From Paracoccaceae bacterium (GTDB taxonomy: Bacteria; Pseudomonadota; Alphaproteobacteria; Rhodobacterales; Rhodobacteraceae): DNA of 10,451 bases. The stretch covers positions 1 to 10,451 of the forward strand of contig PUNI01000444.1 in NCBI GenBank assembly GCA_003551745.1. The letters are read 5' to 3'. The notes beneath the pieces were generated by a model. The model was not told where the DNA came from and made no database searches. It saw nothing but the letters and a program-made list of their open reading frames with translations. Made by a program: the position numbers and the translations under genes. The first letter of the stretch is position 1; each line of letters begins with the position of its first letter. Below, in pieces: positions 1 to 6,257 of this stretch.

Positions 1-2
1 AT

Positions 3-167
3 CCGGCGGTGACGGCGACCATCTGCGGGATCAGCCGGGCCGAGCGGGTGGCGCAGACGCTGGCGTGGGCGCGCTGGCCGATCCCGCAGGACTGCCGCGA
101 CGCGCTCGCCGCGCTGCCGGCAGCCACCGACGACCCCGAGGCCAGCCGGGTCTACTCCCCCGGCTGA
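3..167 (+). CDS. C-terminal end of an aldo/keto reductase (aldose 1-dehydrogenase type), partial
   Basis: The frame starting at base 3 is open from the window edge to a TGA at 165-167 and gives 54 residues. It begins with PAVTATICGISRAERVAQ, then a LAWARWPIPQD stretch, and ends DPEASRVYSPG. This resembles the end of aldo/keto reductases of the D-threo-aldose/L-fucose dehydrogenase and pyridoxal 4-dehydrogenase group: a 'hPAV.s.I.G....e.v...l' strand and helix that contact NAD(P), then a 'pIP...w..L' tail. The catalytic Tyr, Lys and Asp lie outside the window, so activity cannot be judged. If the assignment is right, it would oxidise an aldose to its lactone, matching the lactonase, dehydratase and aldolase genes on the other side of the TRAP operon. 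The gene converges on the lacI-type regulator, and the two coding regions overlap by 16 bp. The family call rests on a short fragment; the existence of a coding end is more certain than the exact subfamily. Confidence 0.62.
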   Translation, partial: PAVTATICGISRAERVAQTLAWARWPIPQDCRDALAALPAATDDPEASRVYSPG

Positions 168-1234
168 GCCTGCCCCGCCCGCGCGCCGGGGCCCTCCGCC
201 GCGGCGCTTCCCCCGGAGCTTTCGCGCGGGACCAGGAAGACCGGCAGCTCGACCCGCTGCGGCGTCTCGCGCCCCTCGAAGCGGGCGCGCAGCAGCTCGG
301 CCGCGGTCCGGCCTATCTCGCGCCGCGGCGGCGCCACCGTCGACAGCCCGGCCACCGTCCGGTCGGCGAAGTCGAGCCCCCCGAAGCCGATCATCCGCAC
401 CCGTCCGGGCACCGCGATGCCCTGCCGCGCCGCCTCCATCCGCGCCCCCAGCGCGAGGATGTCGTTGGAGAACACCACCCCGTCCACTTCCGGCCGCCGC
501 GCCACAAGATCGGCGAAGGCCGCCGCCCCGGCCGAGAAGCTCTGCCGGCCCGCATCCACCAGCTCCGGCGGCGCCAGCCCGCTGTGCGCGGCGATCACGT
601 CGCGATAGCCGCCAGCCCGCTGCGCCGCCCGGTCGTCCACCTCCAGCCGGGCGCCGATGAAGACGACCCGCCGCGCCCCGGCCTCGATCAGATGGCGGGC
701 CTGCATCCGCCCGACCTCGGCATGGGAAAAGCCCACCAGCATGTCGATCGGATGCGCCCCCATCTCCCACATCTCCACCACCGGCAGGTCCGCCCCTTCC
801 AGCATCCGACGGGTCGCCCGGCTGTGGGCGAGCCCGGTCAGCACCATCCCCGCCGGCGCCCAGCTCAGGAAGGTGCGCACCAGCTCCTCCTCGGTCTCGG
901 GCTCGTAATCGGTGTGCCCGAGCAGGATCTGATAGCCGGCCGGCATCAGCTCCTCCTGCAGCGCGCTCACCGTGTCGGCGAAGAACGAGTTCACCAGCGA
1001 CGGCACCACCACGCCGACCACCCGCGTCCGCGCCGCCGCCAGCGCCCCGGCCATGCGGTTCGGCACATAGCGCAGGCTGTCGATCGCCTGCTGCACGCGC
1101 TGGCTCAGCTTCGGCGACACCGCCTCGGGCTCGCGCAGATAGAGCGAGACGGTGGAGGCCGAGACCCCGGCGGTGCGTGCCACATCGCTCATGGTGGCGC
1201 GCCGGGAGGTGCGGCGAACGCGCTTGCCGGTCAT
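152..1234 (-). CDS. LacI-family transcriptional regulator, GntR/IdnR (gluconate repressor)-like
   Basis: The product is 360 residues, a normal LacI-family length. An N-terminal helix-turn-helix lies at about residues 15-34 (MSDVARTAGVSASTVSLYL). The hinge helix at about 58-66 (PNRMAGALA) keeps the leucine that LacI proteins insert into the centre of the operator. The rest is a periplasmic-binding-protein-like sensor domain. Its stretches VVVPSLVNSFFAD, GYQILLGHTDYEPE and VFIGARLE closely recall the E. coli gluconate repressors GntR and IdnR, so an aldonic acid or related sugar acid is a reasonable effector (inference). ATG 1234 was chosen because GGAGAGGGG lies just upstream at 1239-1247; a second Met 14 codons in would still keep the HTH. 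The gene lies 73 bp after dctP on the same strand, behind a hairpin, and is probably expressed by read-through from the TRAP promoter. It likely controls both divergent operons. Confidence 0.93.
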   Translation of the reverse strand: MTGKRVRRTSRRATMSDVARTAGVSASTVSLYLREPEAVSPKLSQRVQQAIDSLRYVPNRMAGALAAARTRVVGVVVPSLVNSFFADTVSALQEELMPAGYQILLGHTDYEPETEEELVRTFLSWAPAGMVLTGLAHSRATRRMLEGADLPVVEMWEMGAHPIDMLVGFSHAEVGRMQARHLIEAGARRVVFIGARLEVDDRAAQRAGGYRDVIAAHSGLAPPELVDAGRQSFSAGAAAFADLVARRPEVDGVVFSNDILALGARMEAARQGIAVPGRVRMIGFGGLDFADRTVAGLSTVAPPRREIGRTAAELLRARFEGRETPQRVELPVFLVPRESSGGSAAAEGPGARAGQAQPGE

Positions 1235-1249
1235 GGCGCCCCTCTCCAC

Positions 1250-1284
1250 GGAAAAGGGGAGCGCGGCGCGGCGCCGCACTCCCC
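1250..1284 (-). terminator. Candidate intrinsic terminator/attenuator between dctP and the LacI-type gene
   Basis: GGGGAG (1256-1261) pairs with CTCCCC (1279-1284). Inside it, after one C/A mismatch, GCGGC (1263-1267) pairs with GCCGC (1273-1277) around a 5-nt loop. Read on the minus strand, this 11-bp GC-rich stem is followed at once by TTTTCC (1255-1250). It begins 24 nt after the dctP stop codon, and its T-run ends about 2 nt before the regulator's ribosome binding site. The T-run is short, so partial termination is more likely than a complete stop. Confidence 0.6.
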
Positions 1285-1307
1285 CTCGGCCCTGCGCCCT
1301 GCGGGGC

Positions 1308-2390
1308 TCACTGCATCGCAGAGGCGCGGTCGCTGTCCACCTGCGCCTCGGCACGCGCCACGGCGGCCTCGAAGGCTTCCAGGAACTCCGCGCCCGCGTC
1401 GCCGAAGCTCTCCAGATACCACTCCCGGATCGGGCCGGCATGCGCGCGGAACTGCTCCATCTCCTCCTCGGTCGGGGCATAGATCTCGCCGCCGGCTTCC
1501 AGCCACTTGGCGTAGGCGTCAAGCTCCTTGCGCGGCTGCATCCCGAACTGGATGGTCGACATCAGCGCGCCGCCATCCAGAACCACCTGCTGCTGCTCGG
1601 GCGTCAGCGAGCGGAACTTGTTGTTCCCGATGAACCACATCGAGGCCATGTAGGCATGCCCGTCCAGCGTGATGTGGCCAAGCTGCTCCTGGAAGTTCAT
1701 GTTGGCGATGTCGCTGATCGAGTTCTTGGTGCCGTCGACCACGCCGGTCTGCAGCGCGGTATAGACCTCGAGCCAGGGGATCGGGGTGGGCGAGCCGCCC
1801 ATCGAGCGCACCAGCCGTTGCTGGATTTCCGATTCGATGGTGCGGAAGCGCAGGCCCTCCACGTCCTCCGGCGTGCGGATCTGGCGATCCTTGCTGGCGA
1901 AGTTGCGCCAGCCGCCGGTCTGGGTCATCGCCAGCAGCAGGATGTCGTTGTTCGACGACTCGAGGATCTGGTCGCGGATGAAGTTGGTGAACTCCTGATC
2001 CTTCAGGGTCAGCTCCGCCACCCGGTCCGAGGTCAGCGCATAGGGGATGTCCATGCCCTGGATCGGCGGATAGATCGCCGAGGCCCCGCCGGCGGTGGCG
2101 GTGTAGAGGTCGACGACCCCGGCGCGCATCGATTCGAAGCACTCGTTGGCCGAGCCGCAGAGCTGGGCGCCGACGAAGATGTTCACCGTCACCTCGCCGC
2201 CGGTGCGCGCCTCGACGAAGTTCTTGAACACCTGCGCGGCGTCGTATTCCTGATCCTCCTCGTTGGCCAGGAACACGAGGTTCAACTCGGTGGCGTCGAG
2301 CGCGCTGGGCGCGAAGGCGCCAGCCATCGCCACAGCCCCCGCCATCAGCGCCGCACGCGTGCCCGTCAGGGCCTTGGTCGTTTCCATCAT
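1308..2390 (-). CDS. dctP: TRAP transporter periplasmic solute-binding subunit (DctP family)
   Basis: The product is 360 residues from the first ATG of an ATGATG pair. It captures the substrate in the periplasm and delivers it to the DctQM membrane complex. The N-terminus is a Sec-type signal peptide: positive residues at 6-12, a hydrophobic Ala-rich core at about 13-30, and likely cleavage near ALDA/TELN. The mature protein shows DctP hallmarks: YPPIQGMDIPYA near 107-118, EGLRFRT near 178-184, and the signature ALQTGVVDGTKNS near 212-224. Arg183 in the RFRT motif matches the conserved arginine that grips the carboxylate of most TRAP ligands, which points to an acidic ligand. Two cysteines (C78 and C84) could form a periplasmic disulfide. 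A start 13 codons upstream exists but lacks a good ribosome binding site and would displace the signal peptide. The gene lies 31 nt after dctM and is last of the three transporter genes. Confidence 0.95.
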   Translation of the reverse strand: MMETTKALTGTRAALMAGAVAMAGAFAPSALDATELNLVFLANEEDQEYDAAQVFKNFVEARTGGEVTVNIFVGAQLCGSANECFESMRAGVVDLYTATAGGASAIYPPIQGMDIPYALTSDRVAELTLKDQEFTNFIRDQILESSNNDILLLAMTQTGGWRNFASKDRQIRTPEDVEGLRFRTIESEIQQRLVRSMGGSPTPIPWLEVYTALQTGVVDGTKNSISDIANMNFQEQLGHITLDGHAYMASMWFIGNNKFRSLTPEQQQVVLDGGALMSTIQFGMQPRKELDAYAKWLEAGGEIYAPTEEEMEQFRAHAGPIREWYLESFGDAGAEFLEAFEAAVARAEAQVDSDRASAMQ

Positions 2391-2395
2391 CACGG

Positions 2396-2406
2396 TTTCC
2401 TCCCTT
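2396..2406 (-). promoter_or_regulatory. Ribosome binding site of dctP
   Basis: On the minus strand AAGGGAGGAAA ends 5 nt before the ATG pair at 2390/2387; its GGAGG core is 8 nt from ATG 2390. It decides the start in favour of 2390 over an in-frame ATG at 2429, and sits in the 31-nt gap after dctM. Confidence 0.8.
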
Positions 2407-2421
2407 GGATACGTTGAGCCT

Positions 2422-3708
2422 TCAGACATACCCGAGCTGGCGCGGCAGCCACATCACCAGATCGGGAAACAGCACGAGGCACACGACCACCGCGACCTCG
2501 AACAGGAAATAGGGGAGCAGATCCCAGGAGATCCGCTCGATCCGCTCGCCCGATATCCCGGAGACGACGAACAGCACGAGCCCCAGCGGCGGCGTGATCA
2601 GCCCGAGGATCAGGGTCACGCACATGACCACGGCGAAATGCACCGGGTGGATGCCGAGCCCGACCATGACCGGGGCGAGGATCGGGGCGAGGATCAGGAT
2701 CGCCGGGCCGGCGTCCATGATCGTGCCGATCGCCAGCAGGAAAAGCACCACGATCAGGAACAGCAGCAGCGGATCGGTGGTGATGTTCAGGATCAGGTCG
2801 GAGACGAGCTGCGGCGTGCCCTTCAGGCTCACGAGCGAGGCGAAGCTCACCGCGGCGCCGACCAGGAGCAGGATGATCGCCGATTTCAGCGCCGCTGCGC
2901 TGAACACCCGGACGAGGTCGGTCAGGCTGATCTCGCGGGTGATGAAGAGACCCAGGATCATGGCATAGAAGGCCGCCACCGCCGCGCCCTCGGTGGGGGT
3001 GAAGATGCCGCCGACGATTCCGCCGATCAGGATCACCGGCGTCAGCATCGGCAGGAAGGCGCTCTTGCCGGTCCTCCAGGTCTCGGCCCAGGAGGCACGT
3101 TCCGAGGGTTCGGGAAAGCTGCGGAACCGCGCCACCACTGCCACCACCGCCATCAGGCCGAAGCCGATCAGCAGGCCGGGAATGATGCCGCCGGCGAACA
3201 TCGCCGCCACCGAGACGTTCATGATGAAGGCATAGAGGATCATCAGCCCCGAGGGCGGGATGATCGAGGCGAGCACCGCCGAGGCCGCGGTGATCGCCGC
3301 CGAGAACGACTTGGTATAGCCCGCCTGGTGCATCCCGGGGATCATCACACCGCCCAGGGCCGAGGCATCGGCCACCGCCGAGCCCGAGCCGCCCGCCAGC
3401 ATTATCGACGAGGTGATCGAGACCTGCCCGAGCCCCGCCTTGCGGTGGGCCACGAAGCTCTCGGCGAAGCGCACGATCCGGCTGGTCACACCGCCCGCGG
3501 TCATCAGCTCGCCGGCGAGGATGAAGAAGGGCAGGGCCATCAGCGGGAAGCTGTCCATGCCCGCGAAGAGCCGCTGAACCAGCAGGTTGAGGAAGGGAAT
3601 GCGGTCCTCGATCAGGAGCGTCAGGCCGGGCGCGAGCAGCATCACGAAGACGATGGGCGTGCCGATGACCAGCAGGCCGAGGAAGATCCAGAGGTAGAGA
3701 AGGGCCAT
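2422..3708 (-). CDS. dctM: TRAP transporter large membrane subunit (DctM family)
   Basis: The product is 428 residues, a standard DctM length, and strongly hydrophobic, with about a dozen membrane segments. DctM is the channel-forming permease that uses the sodium or proton gradient to move the ligand released by DctP. Family motifs are clear: FPLMALPFFILAGELM near 54-69, the loop GGSGSAVADASALGGVMIPGM near 106-126, IIPPSGLMILYAF near 149-161, and FTPTEGAAVAAFYA near 240-253. A late ITPPLGLVLFV stretch is the second copy of the internal repeat. The start codon lies only 3 nt after the dctQ stop, with a GGAG-type ribosome binding site inside the end of dctQ, so translation is probably coupled. 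Nothing looks truncated. Confidence 0.96.
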   Translation of the reverse strand: MALLYLWIFLGLLVIGTPIVFVMLLAPGLTLLIEDRIPFLNLLVQRLFAGMDSFPLMALPFFILAGELMTAGGVTSRIVRFAESFVAHRKAGLGQVSITSSIMLAGGSGSAVADASALGGVMIPGMHQAGYTKSFSAAITAASAVLASIIPPSGLMILYAFIMNVSVAAMFAGGIIPGLLIGFGLMAVVAVVARFRSFPEPSERASWAETWRTGKSAFLPMLTPVILIGGIVGGIFTPTEGAAVAAFYAMILGLFITREISLTDLVRVFSAAALKSAIILLLVGAAVSFASLVSLKGTPQLVSDLILNITTDPLLLFLIVVLFLLAIGTIMDAGPAILILAPILAPVMVGLGIHPVHFAVVMCVTLILGLITPPLGLVLFVVSGISGERIERISWDLLPYFLFEVAVVVCLVLFPDLVMWLPRQLGYV

Positions 3709-3711
3709 CGC

Positions 3712-4257
3712 TCAGCTCCCCGACGCGGTGGAGGAGCCGAAGACGTTCACCGTGTATCGGCCCGGGTGGAACAGGTTGGCGAACAGCCGCAGCAGCCGCT
3801 CCAGCGAGACGAGGGCGACCAGACCGAAGCCGATGGGCATGATCGCATAGACATAGCTCAGGGGCAGTTGCAGCGCGAGCGTGAAGGAGGTTCCGGCGCG
3901 CGACATCAGCCCCCAGCCCAGCCAGATCGCGCCGCAGAGCATGACGAACACCGACAGCTCGATGGCGAGGCCGACATAGCGCATGATCGGCCGGTCCTGG
4001 ATCGCGGCCACGAAGAGGTCGAGGCTGACGTTCATCCCGTAGCGATGGGCCGTCGGGAAATAGAGGAACGCCATCCACACCATCATCGTGCGCGACAGCT
4101 CCTCGGTCCATCCGAAGCTGTCGGCCAGCACGTAGCGGTAGAAGACATGGACGATGACGATGCCCAGCATGCCGAACAGCAGGGCCGTCGCCAGCCATCC
4201 CGCCACCCGCGTCAGCCAGCTGTTGACGAACCCCAGGGCCCGGATCGTCGCATCCAT
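3712..4257 (-). CDS. dctQ: TRAP transporter small membrane subunit (DctQ family)
   Basis: The product is 181 residues, with four predicted membrane segments near 17-40, 50-68, 94-115 and 132-155. DctQ pairs with DctM in the inner membrane. The family signature is the pair of motifs FYRYVLADSFGWTEELSR and MMVWMAFLYFP, where Trp-x-Glu-Glu-Leu is diagnostic. ATG 4257 was chosen because a strong GGGGAGGA (4262-4269) sits 4-5 nt upstream. The frame stays open further upstream, but that stretch crosses the predicted promoter. It is the first gene of the minus-strand operon, with a leader of about 55 nt from the predicted transcription start. Gene order is Q-M-P rather than the P-Q-M of the classical Rhodobacter capsulatus dct locus. 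Confidence 0.94.
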   Translation of the reverse strand: MDATIRALGFVNSWLTRVAGWLATALLFGMLGIVIVHVFYRYVLADSFGWTEELSRTMMVWMAFLYFPTAHRYGMNVSLDLFVAAIQDRPIMRYVGLAIELSVFVMLCGAIWLGWGLMSRAGTSFTLALQLPLSYVYAIMPIGFGLVALVSLERLLRLFANLFHPGRYTVNVFGSSTASGS

Positions 4258-4301
4258 CCCATCCTCCCCGCCACGCCACTCCCTCCCCGAAGTGTTTTCT
4301 G

Positions 4302-4315
4302 TCGTAGCGTTGCGA
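4302..4315 (-). promoter_or_regulatory. Candidate LacI-type operator O1 at the TRAP operon start site
   Basis: On the minus strand this reads TCGCAACGCTACGA, a pseudo-palindrome with 5 of 7 base pairs symmetric and a central CG, as LacI-family operators usually have. It spans the transcription start predicted from the 4319-4347 promoter, a classic place for repression. It matches the element at 4455-4468 on the other strand at 12 of 14 positions. Binding by the LacI-type protein encoded here is inference. Confidence 0.5.
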
Positions 4316-4318
4316 AAA

Positions 4319-4347
4319 TTCGTAGCATCGCCACCCCGAACTGTCAA
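4319..4347 (-). promoter_or_regulatory. Sigma70-type promoter of the dctQ-dctM-dctP(-lacI) operon
   Basis: On the minus strand a perfect TTGACA (4347-4342) is followed by a 17-nt spacer and TACGAA (4324-4319), a fair -10 box for an alphaproteobacterium. The predicted start is near 4312, giving a leader of about 55 nt to the dctQ ATG at 4257. Confidence 0.65.
4320..4333 (-). promoter_or_regulatory. Candidate secondary operator O1b overlapping the TRAP -10 box
   Basis: On the minus strand this reads TGGCGATGCTACGA. It shares the half-site GCTACGA with O1 (4302-4315) and O2 (4455-4468) and matches O2 at 11 of 14 positions, but its other half is poorly conserved. It lies 18 bp from O1, just under two helical turns, and covers the -10 box. 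It may be a weak tandem site or chance repetition. Confidence 0.3.
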
Positions 4348-4377
4348 ACACATCCTGAAAAATTTGGCAGATTGGAG

Positions 4378-4393
4378 ATTACAGTATTGTAAT
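4378..4393. promoter_or_regulatory. Central dyad ATTACA-N4-TGTAAT, candidate activator/regulator site
   Basis: ATTACAGTATTGTAAT has perfect 6-bp inverted arms around GTAT. Its centre (4385.5) lies within about 1 bp of the midpoint between the two outward -35 boxes (4347 and 4426). It is therefore roughly 65-80 bp upstream of both predicted transcription starts, a usual place for an activator or a LysR-type (T-N11-A) site. It differs from the TCGCA...TACGA elements, so a second regulator, not encoded in this window, is implied. An overlapping dyad GTATTGTAATAC (4384-4395) leaves the exact site open. Confidence 0.45.
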
Positions 4394-4425
4394 ACATGAT
4401 AAAAATAACACGCCTCTTGGCCGCC

Positions 4426-4454
4426 TTGACATCCCGCCATGCTGTCGTCAAATT
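4426..4454 (+). promoter_or_regulatory. Sigma70-type promoter of the catabolic operon
   Basis: A perfect TTGACA at 4426-4431 is followed at 16-17 nt by TCAAAT or CAAATT (4448-4454), a weak -10 box. An AT-rich stretch (4394-4410) lies upstream. The predicted start near 4460 gives a leader of about 55 nt to the GTG at 4515, mirroring the TRAP side. The weak -10 fits a promoter needing an activator. Confidence 0.5.
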
Positions 4455-4468
4455 TCGCACTGCTACGA
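4455..4468 (+). promoter_or_regulatory. Candidate LacI-type operator O2 at the catabolic operon start site
   Basis: TCGCACTGCTACGA matches O1, read on the opposite strand, at 12 of 14 positions. The flanks also agree: a T-run before and a GAAA stretch after. It lies 29 nt downstream of the first base of TTGACA, against 32 nt for O1, so it overlaps the predicted transcription start. Its centre is TG rather than CG, so it may bind more weakly than O1. Confidence 0.5.
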
Positions 4469-4502
4469 GGAAATTCCGGCGCAAGCGTGTCGGGGCCGTG
4501 GT

Positions 4503-4509
4503 GGGAGGA
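4503..4509 (+). promoter_or_regulatory. Ribosome binding site selecting the GTG start of the dehydratase
   Basis: GGGAGGA ends 5 nt before GTG 4515. No ATG at a suitable distance lies in that frame, and the following residues (QLRSRRWYD) match the usual family N-terminus. GTG is therefore the best start. Confidence 0.75.
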
Positions 4510-4514
4510 CTTCG

Positions 4515-6236
4515 GTGGGCAGGCGGGAGGGCGCGCAGTTGCGGAGCCGGCGTTGGTACGACGCGGCGGACATGCGCGGCTTCGCCCACCGGCAGCGGAC
4601 CCAGCAGATGGGCTTCGCGCGCGAGGAGTTCATGGGCAAGCCCGTGATCGCGATCCTCAACACCTGGTCGGACCTCAGCCCCTGCCATGCCCATCTGCGC
4701 CACCGCGCCGAGGCGGTGAAGCGCGCGGTCTGGGCCGGGGGCGGCTTTCCGGTGGAGCTGCCGGCGCTGTCGCTCGGCGAGGTGATGGTGAAGCCCACCA
4801 CCATGCTCTACCGCAACCTCCTCGCGATGGAGGCCGAGGAGCTCTTGCGCTCGCACCCGGTCGACGGCGCGGTGCTGATGGGCGGCTGCGACAAGACCAC
4901 GCCGGGCCTTCTGATGGGTGCGATCTCGATGGATATCCCGGCGCTGTTCTGCCCTGCCGGACCGATGCTGAACGGCCGCTGGAAGGGCCGCACCCTGGGC
5001 GCCGGCACCCATACCCGTGCCTACTGGGACAAGCTGCGGACAGGCGAGATCGGAGAGGCCGACTGGATCGACCTCGAAAGCCGGATGACCCGCTCGCACG
5101 GCACCTGCAACACCATGGGCACTGCCTCGACCATGACCTCGATCGTCGATGCCATGGGGCTCACCCTGCCCGGCGCCTCGTCGGTGCCGGCGGCCGATTC
5201 CGGCCACATCCGCATGGCCGCCGCCTGCGGCACCCGCATCGTGGAGATGGTGCGCGAGGATCTTCGCCCCTCGGACATCCTGAGCGCGGCGAGCTTCCGC
5301 AACGGCGCCCATGTCTACATGGCGCTGGGGGGCTCGACCAACGCGGCGGTGCATCTCGTGGCGCTGGCCCGGCGCGCCGGCATCGCCTTCGGGCTCGACG
5401 ACCTCGACGCCATCGCCCGCAAGGTGCCGGTGCTTGCCAACCTCTACCCCTCGGGCGACCGGCTGATGGAGGATTTCTACTACGCCGGCGGCCTGCCCGC
5501 CCTGCTCGCCCGCCTCGCCCCGATGCTGGACCTGACCGCCCGCACCGCCACTGGCACGCTCGCCGACGTGGTGGAAGGCGCAGAGTGCCACGACGACGAG
5601 GTGATCCGCCCGATGGACCGCCCTGTGACGGAGGGCGCGGCGCTCGCCGTTCTCCGCGGGAACCTCGCCCCCGACGGGGCAGTGATCAAGCCGAGCGCGG
5701 CGAGCCCGCATCTTCTGCGCCACACCGGCCGGGCGGTGGTGTTCGACAGCCAGGCGGAGCTGGCCGCACGGATCGACGACCCCGCGCTGGGGATCACCGC
5801 CGAGACGGTGCTGGTGCTGCGCAACGCCGGGCCGAAGGGCGCGCCGGGGATGCCGGAATGGGGCGCGCTGCCGATCCCGAAGCATCTGCTTGCCGAGGGC
5901 GTGCGCGACATGGTGCGGATTTCCGACGCGCGCATGTCGGGCACCCATTACGGCACCTGCGTGCTGCATGTGGCGCCCGAGGCGGCGGTGGGTGGGCCGC
6001 TCGCGCTGGTGGAGACCGGCGACGAAATCACGCTGGACGTGGAGGGCCGGCGGCTGGAACTGCACGTATCCGAGGCCGAGCTTGACCGCCGCCGCGCGCT
6101 CTGGCAGCCGCCGGCCCCGCGCAGCACCCGCGGCTATACCGCGCTCTACTGCGCCCATGTCACCCAGGCCGACCAGGGCTGCGACTTCGACATCCTCGCC
6201 GGCGGGCAGGACGAGCCCGAGCCGGAGATCTTCTGA
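4515..6236 (+). CDS. Sugar-acid dehydratase, IlvD/Edd family (L-arabinonate/D-xylonate dehydratase-like)
   Basis: The product is 573 residues and starts at GTG. It would dehydrate an aldonic acid to its 2-keto-3-deoxy derivative in the cytoplasm. The three cysteines that hold the [2Fe-2S] cluster are present: C57 in SPCHAH, C125 in GGCDKTTP and C198 in SHGTCNTMG. The catalytic serine is S475 in ISDARMSGTHYG. The N-terminal LRSRRWYD, the NTWSDLSPCHAH block and the late AHVTQADQGCDFDIL segment are typical of the pentonate-dehydratase branch rather than of true IlvD (dihydroxy-acid) or Edd (6-phosphogluconate). This agrees with the neighbouring lactonase and aldolase. The exact substrate is open; D-xylonate, L-arabinonate, a galactonate-type acid or a deoxy sugar acid are all possible. 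It is the first gene of the plus-strand operon, and the aldolase follows after 21 nt. No key residue is missing. Confidence 0.92.
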   Translation: MGRREGAQLRSRRWYDAADMRGFAHRQRTQQMGFAREEFMGKPVIAILNTWSDLSPCHAHLRHRAEAVKRAVWAGGGFPVELPALSLGEVMVKPTTMLYRNLLAMEAEELLRSHPVDGAVLMGGCDKTTPGLLMGAISMDIPALFCPAGPMLNGRWKGRTLGAGTHTRAYWDKLRTGEIGEADWIDLESRMTRSHGTCNTMGTASTMTSIVDAMGLTLPGASSVPAADSGHIRMAAACGTRIVEMVREDLRPSDILSAASFRNGAHVYMALGGSTNAAVHLVALARRAGIAFGLDDLDAIARKVPVLANLYPSGDRLMEDFYYAGGLPALLARLAPMLDLTARTATGTLADVVEGAECHDDEVIRPMDRPVTEGAALAVLRGNLAPDGAVIKPSAASPHLLRHTGRAVVFDSQAELAARIDDPALGITAETVLVLRNAGPKGAPGMPEWGALPIPKHLLAEGVRDMVRISDARMSGTHYGTCVLHVAPEAAVGGPLALVETGDEITLDVEGRRLELHVSEAELDRRRALWQPPAPRSTRGYTALYCAHVTQADQGCDFDILAGGQDEPEPEIF

Positions 6237-6257
6237 ACGCCAAGCGAAAGTGACCCG

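Noticed and set aside
172..192. GCCCCG/CGGGGC inverted repeat just after the partial left-edge gene, considered as a terminator
   Set aside because: The stem is only 6 bp, has a 9-nt loop and no T-run, and lies inside the regulator coding sequence. Such repeats are frequent at this GC content.
2388..2429. Upstream ATG at 2429 as the dctP start, overlapping the dctM stop
   Set aside because: No good ribosome binding site precedes it, and it would add 13 polar residues before the signal peptide. ATG 2390 has an excellent site.
2263..4392. 709-codon plus-strand open frame antisense to the TRAP genes
   Set aside because: Its translation is dominated by Asp, Glu, His, Gln and Arg, a shadow of hydrophobic membrane-protein codons on the other strand. 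No start signal or domain is visible.
4439..4514. ATG at 4439 as start of a small leader gene before the dehydratase
   Set aside because: It lies upstream of the predicted transcription start, has no ribosome binding site, and its frame simply runs on as a shadow of the dehydratase gene.
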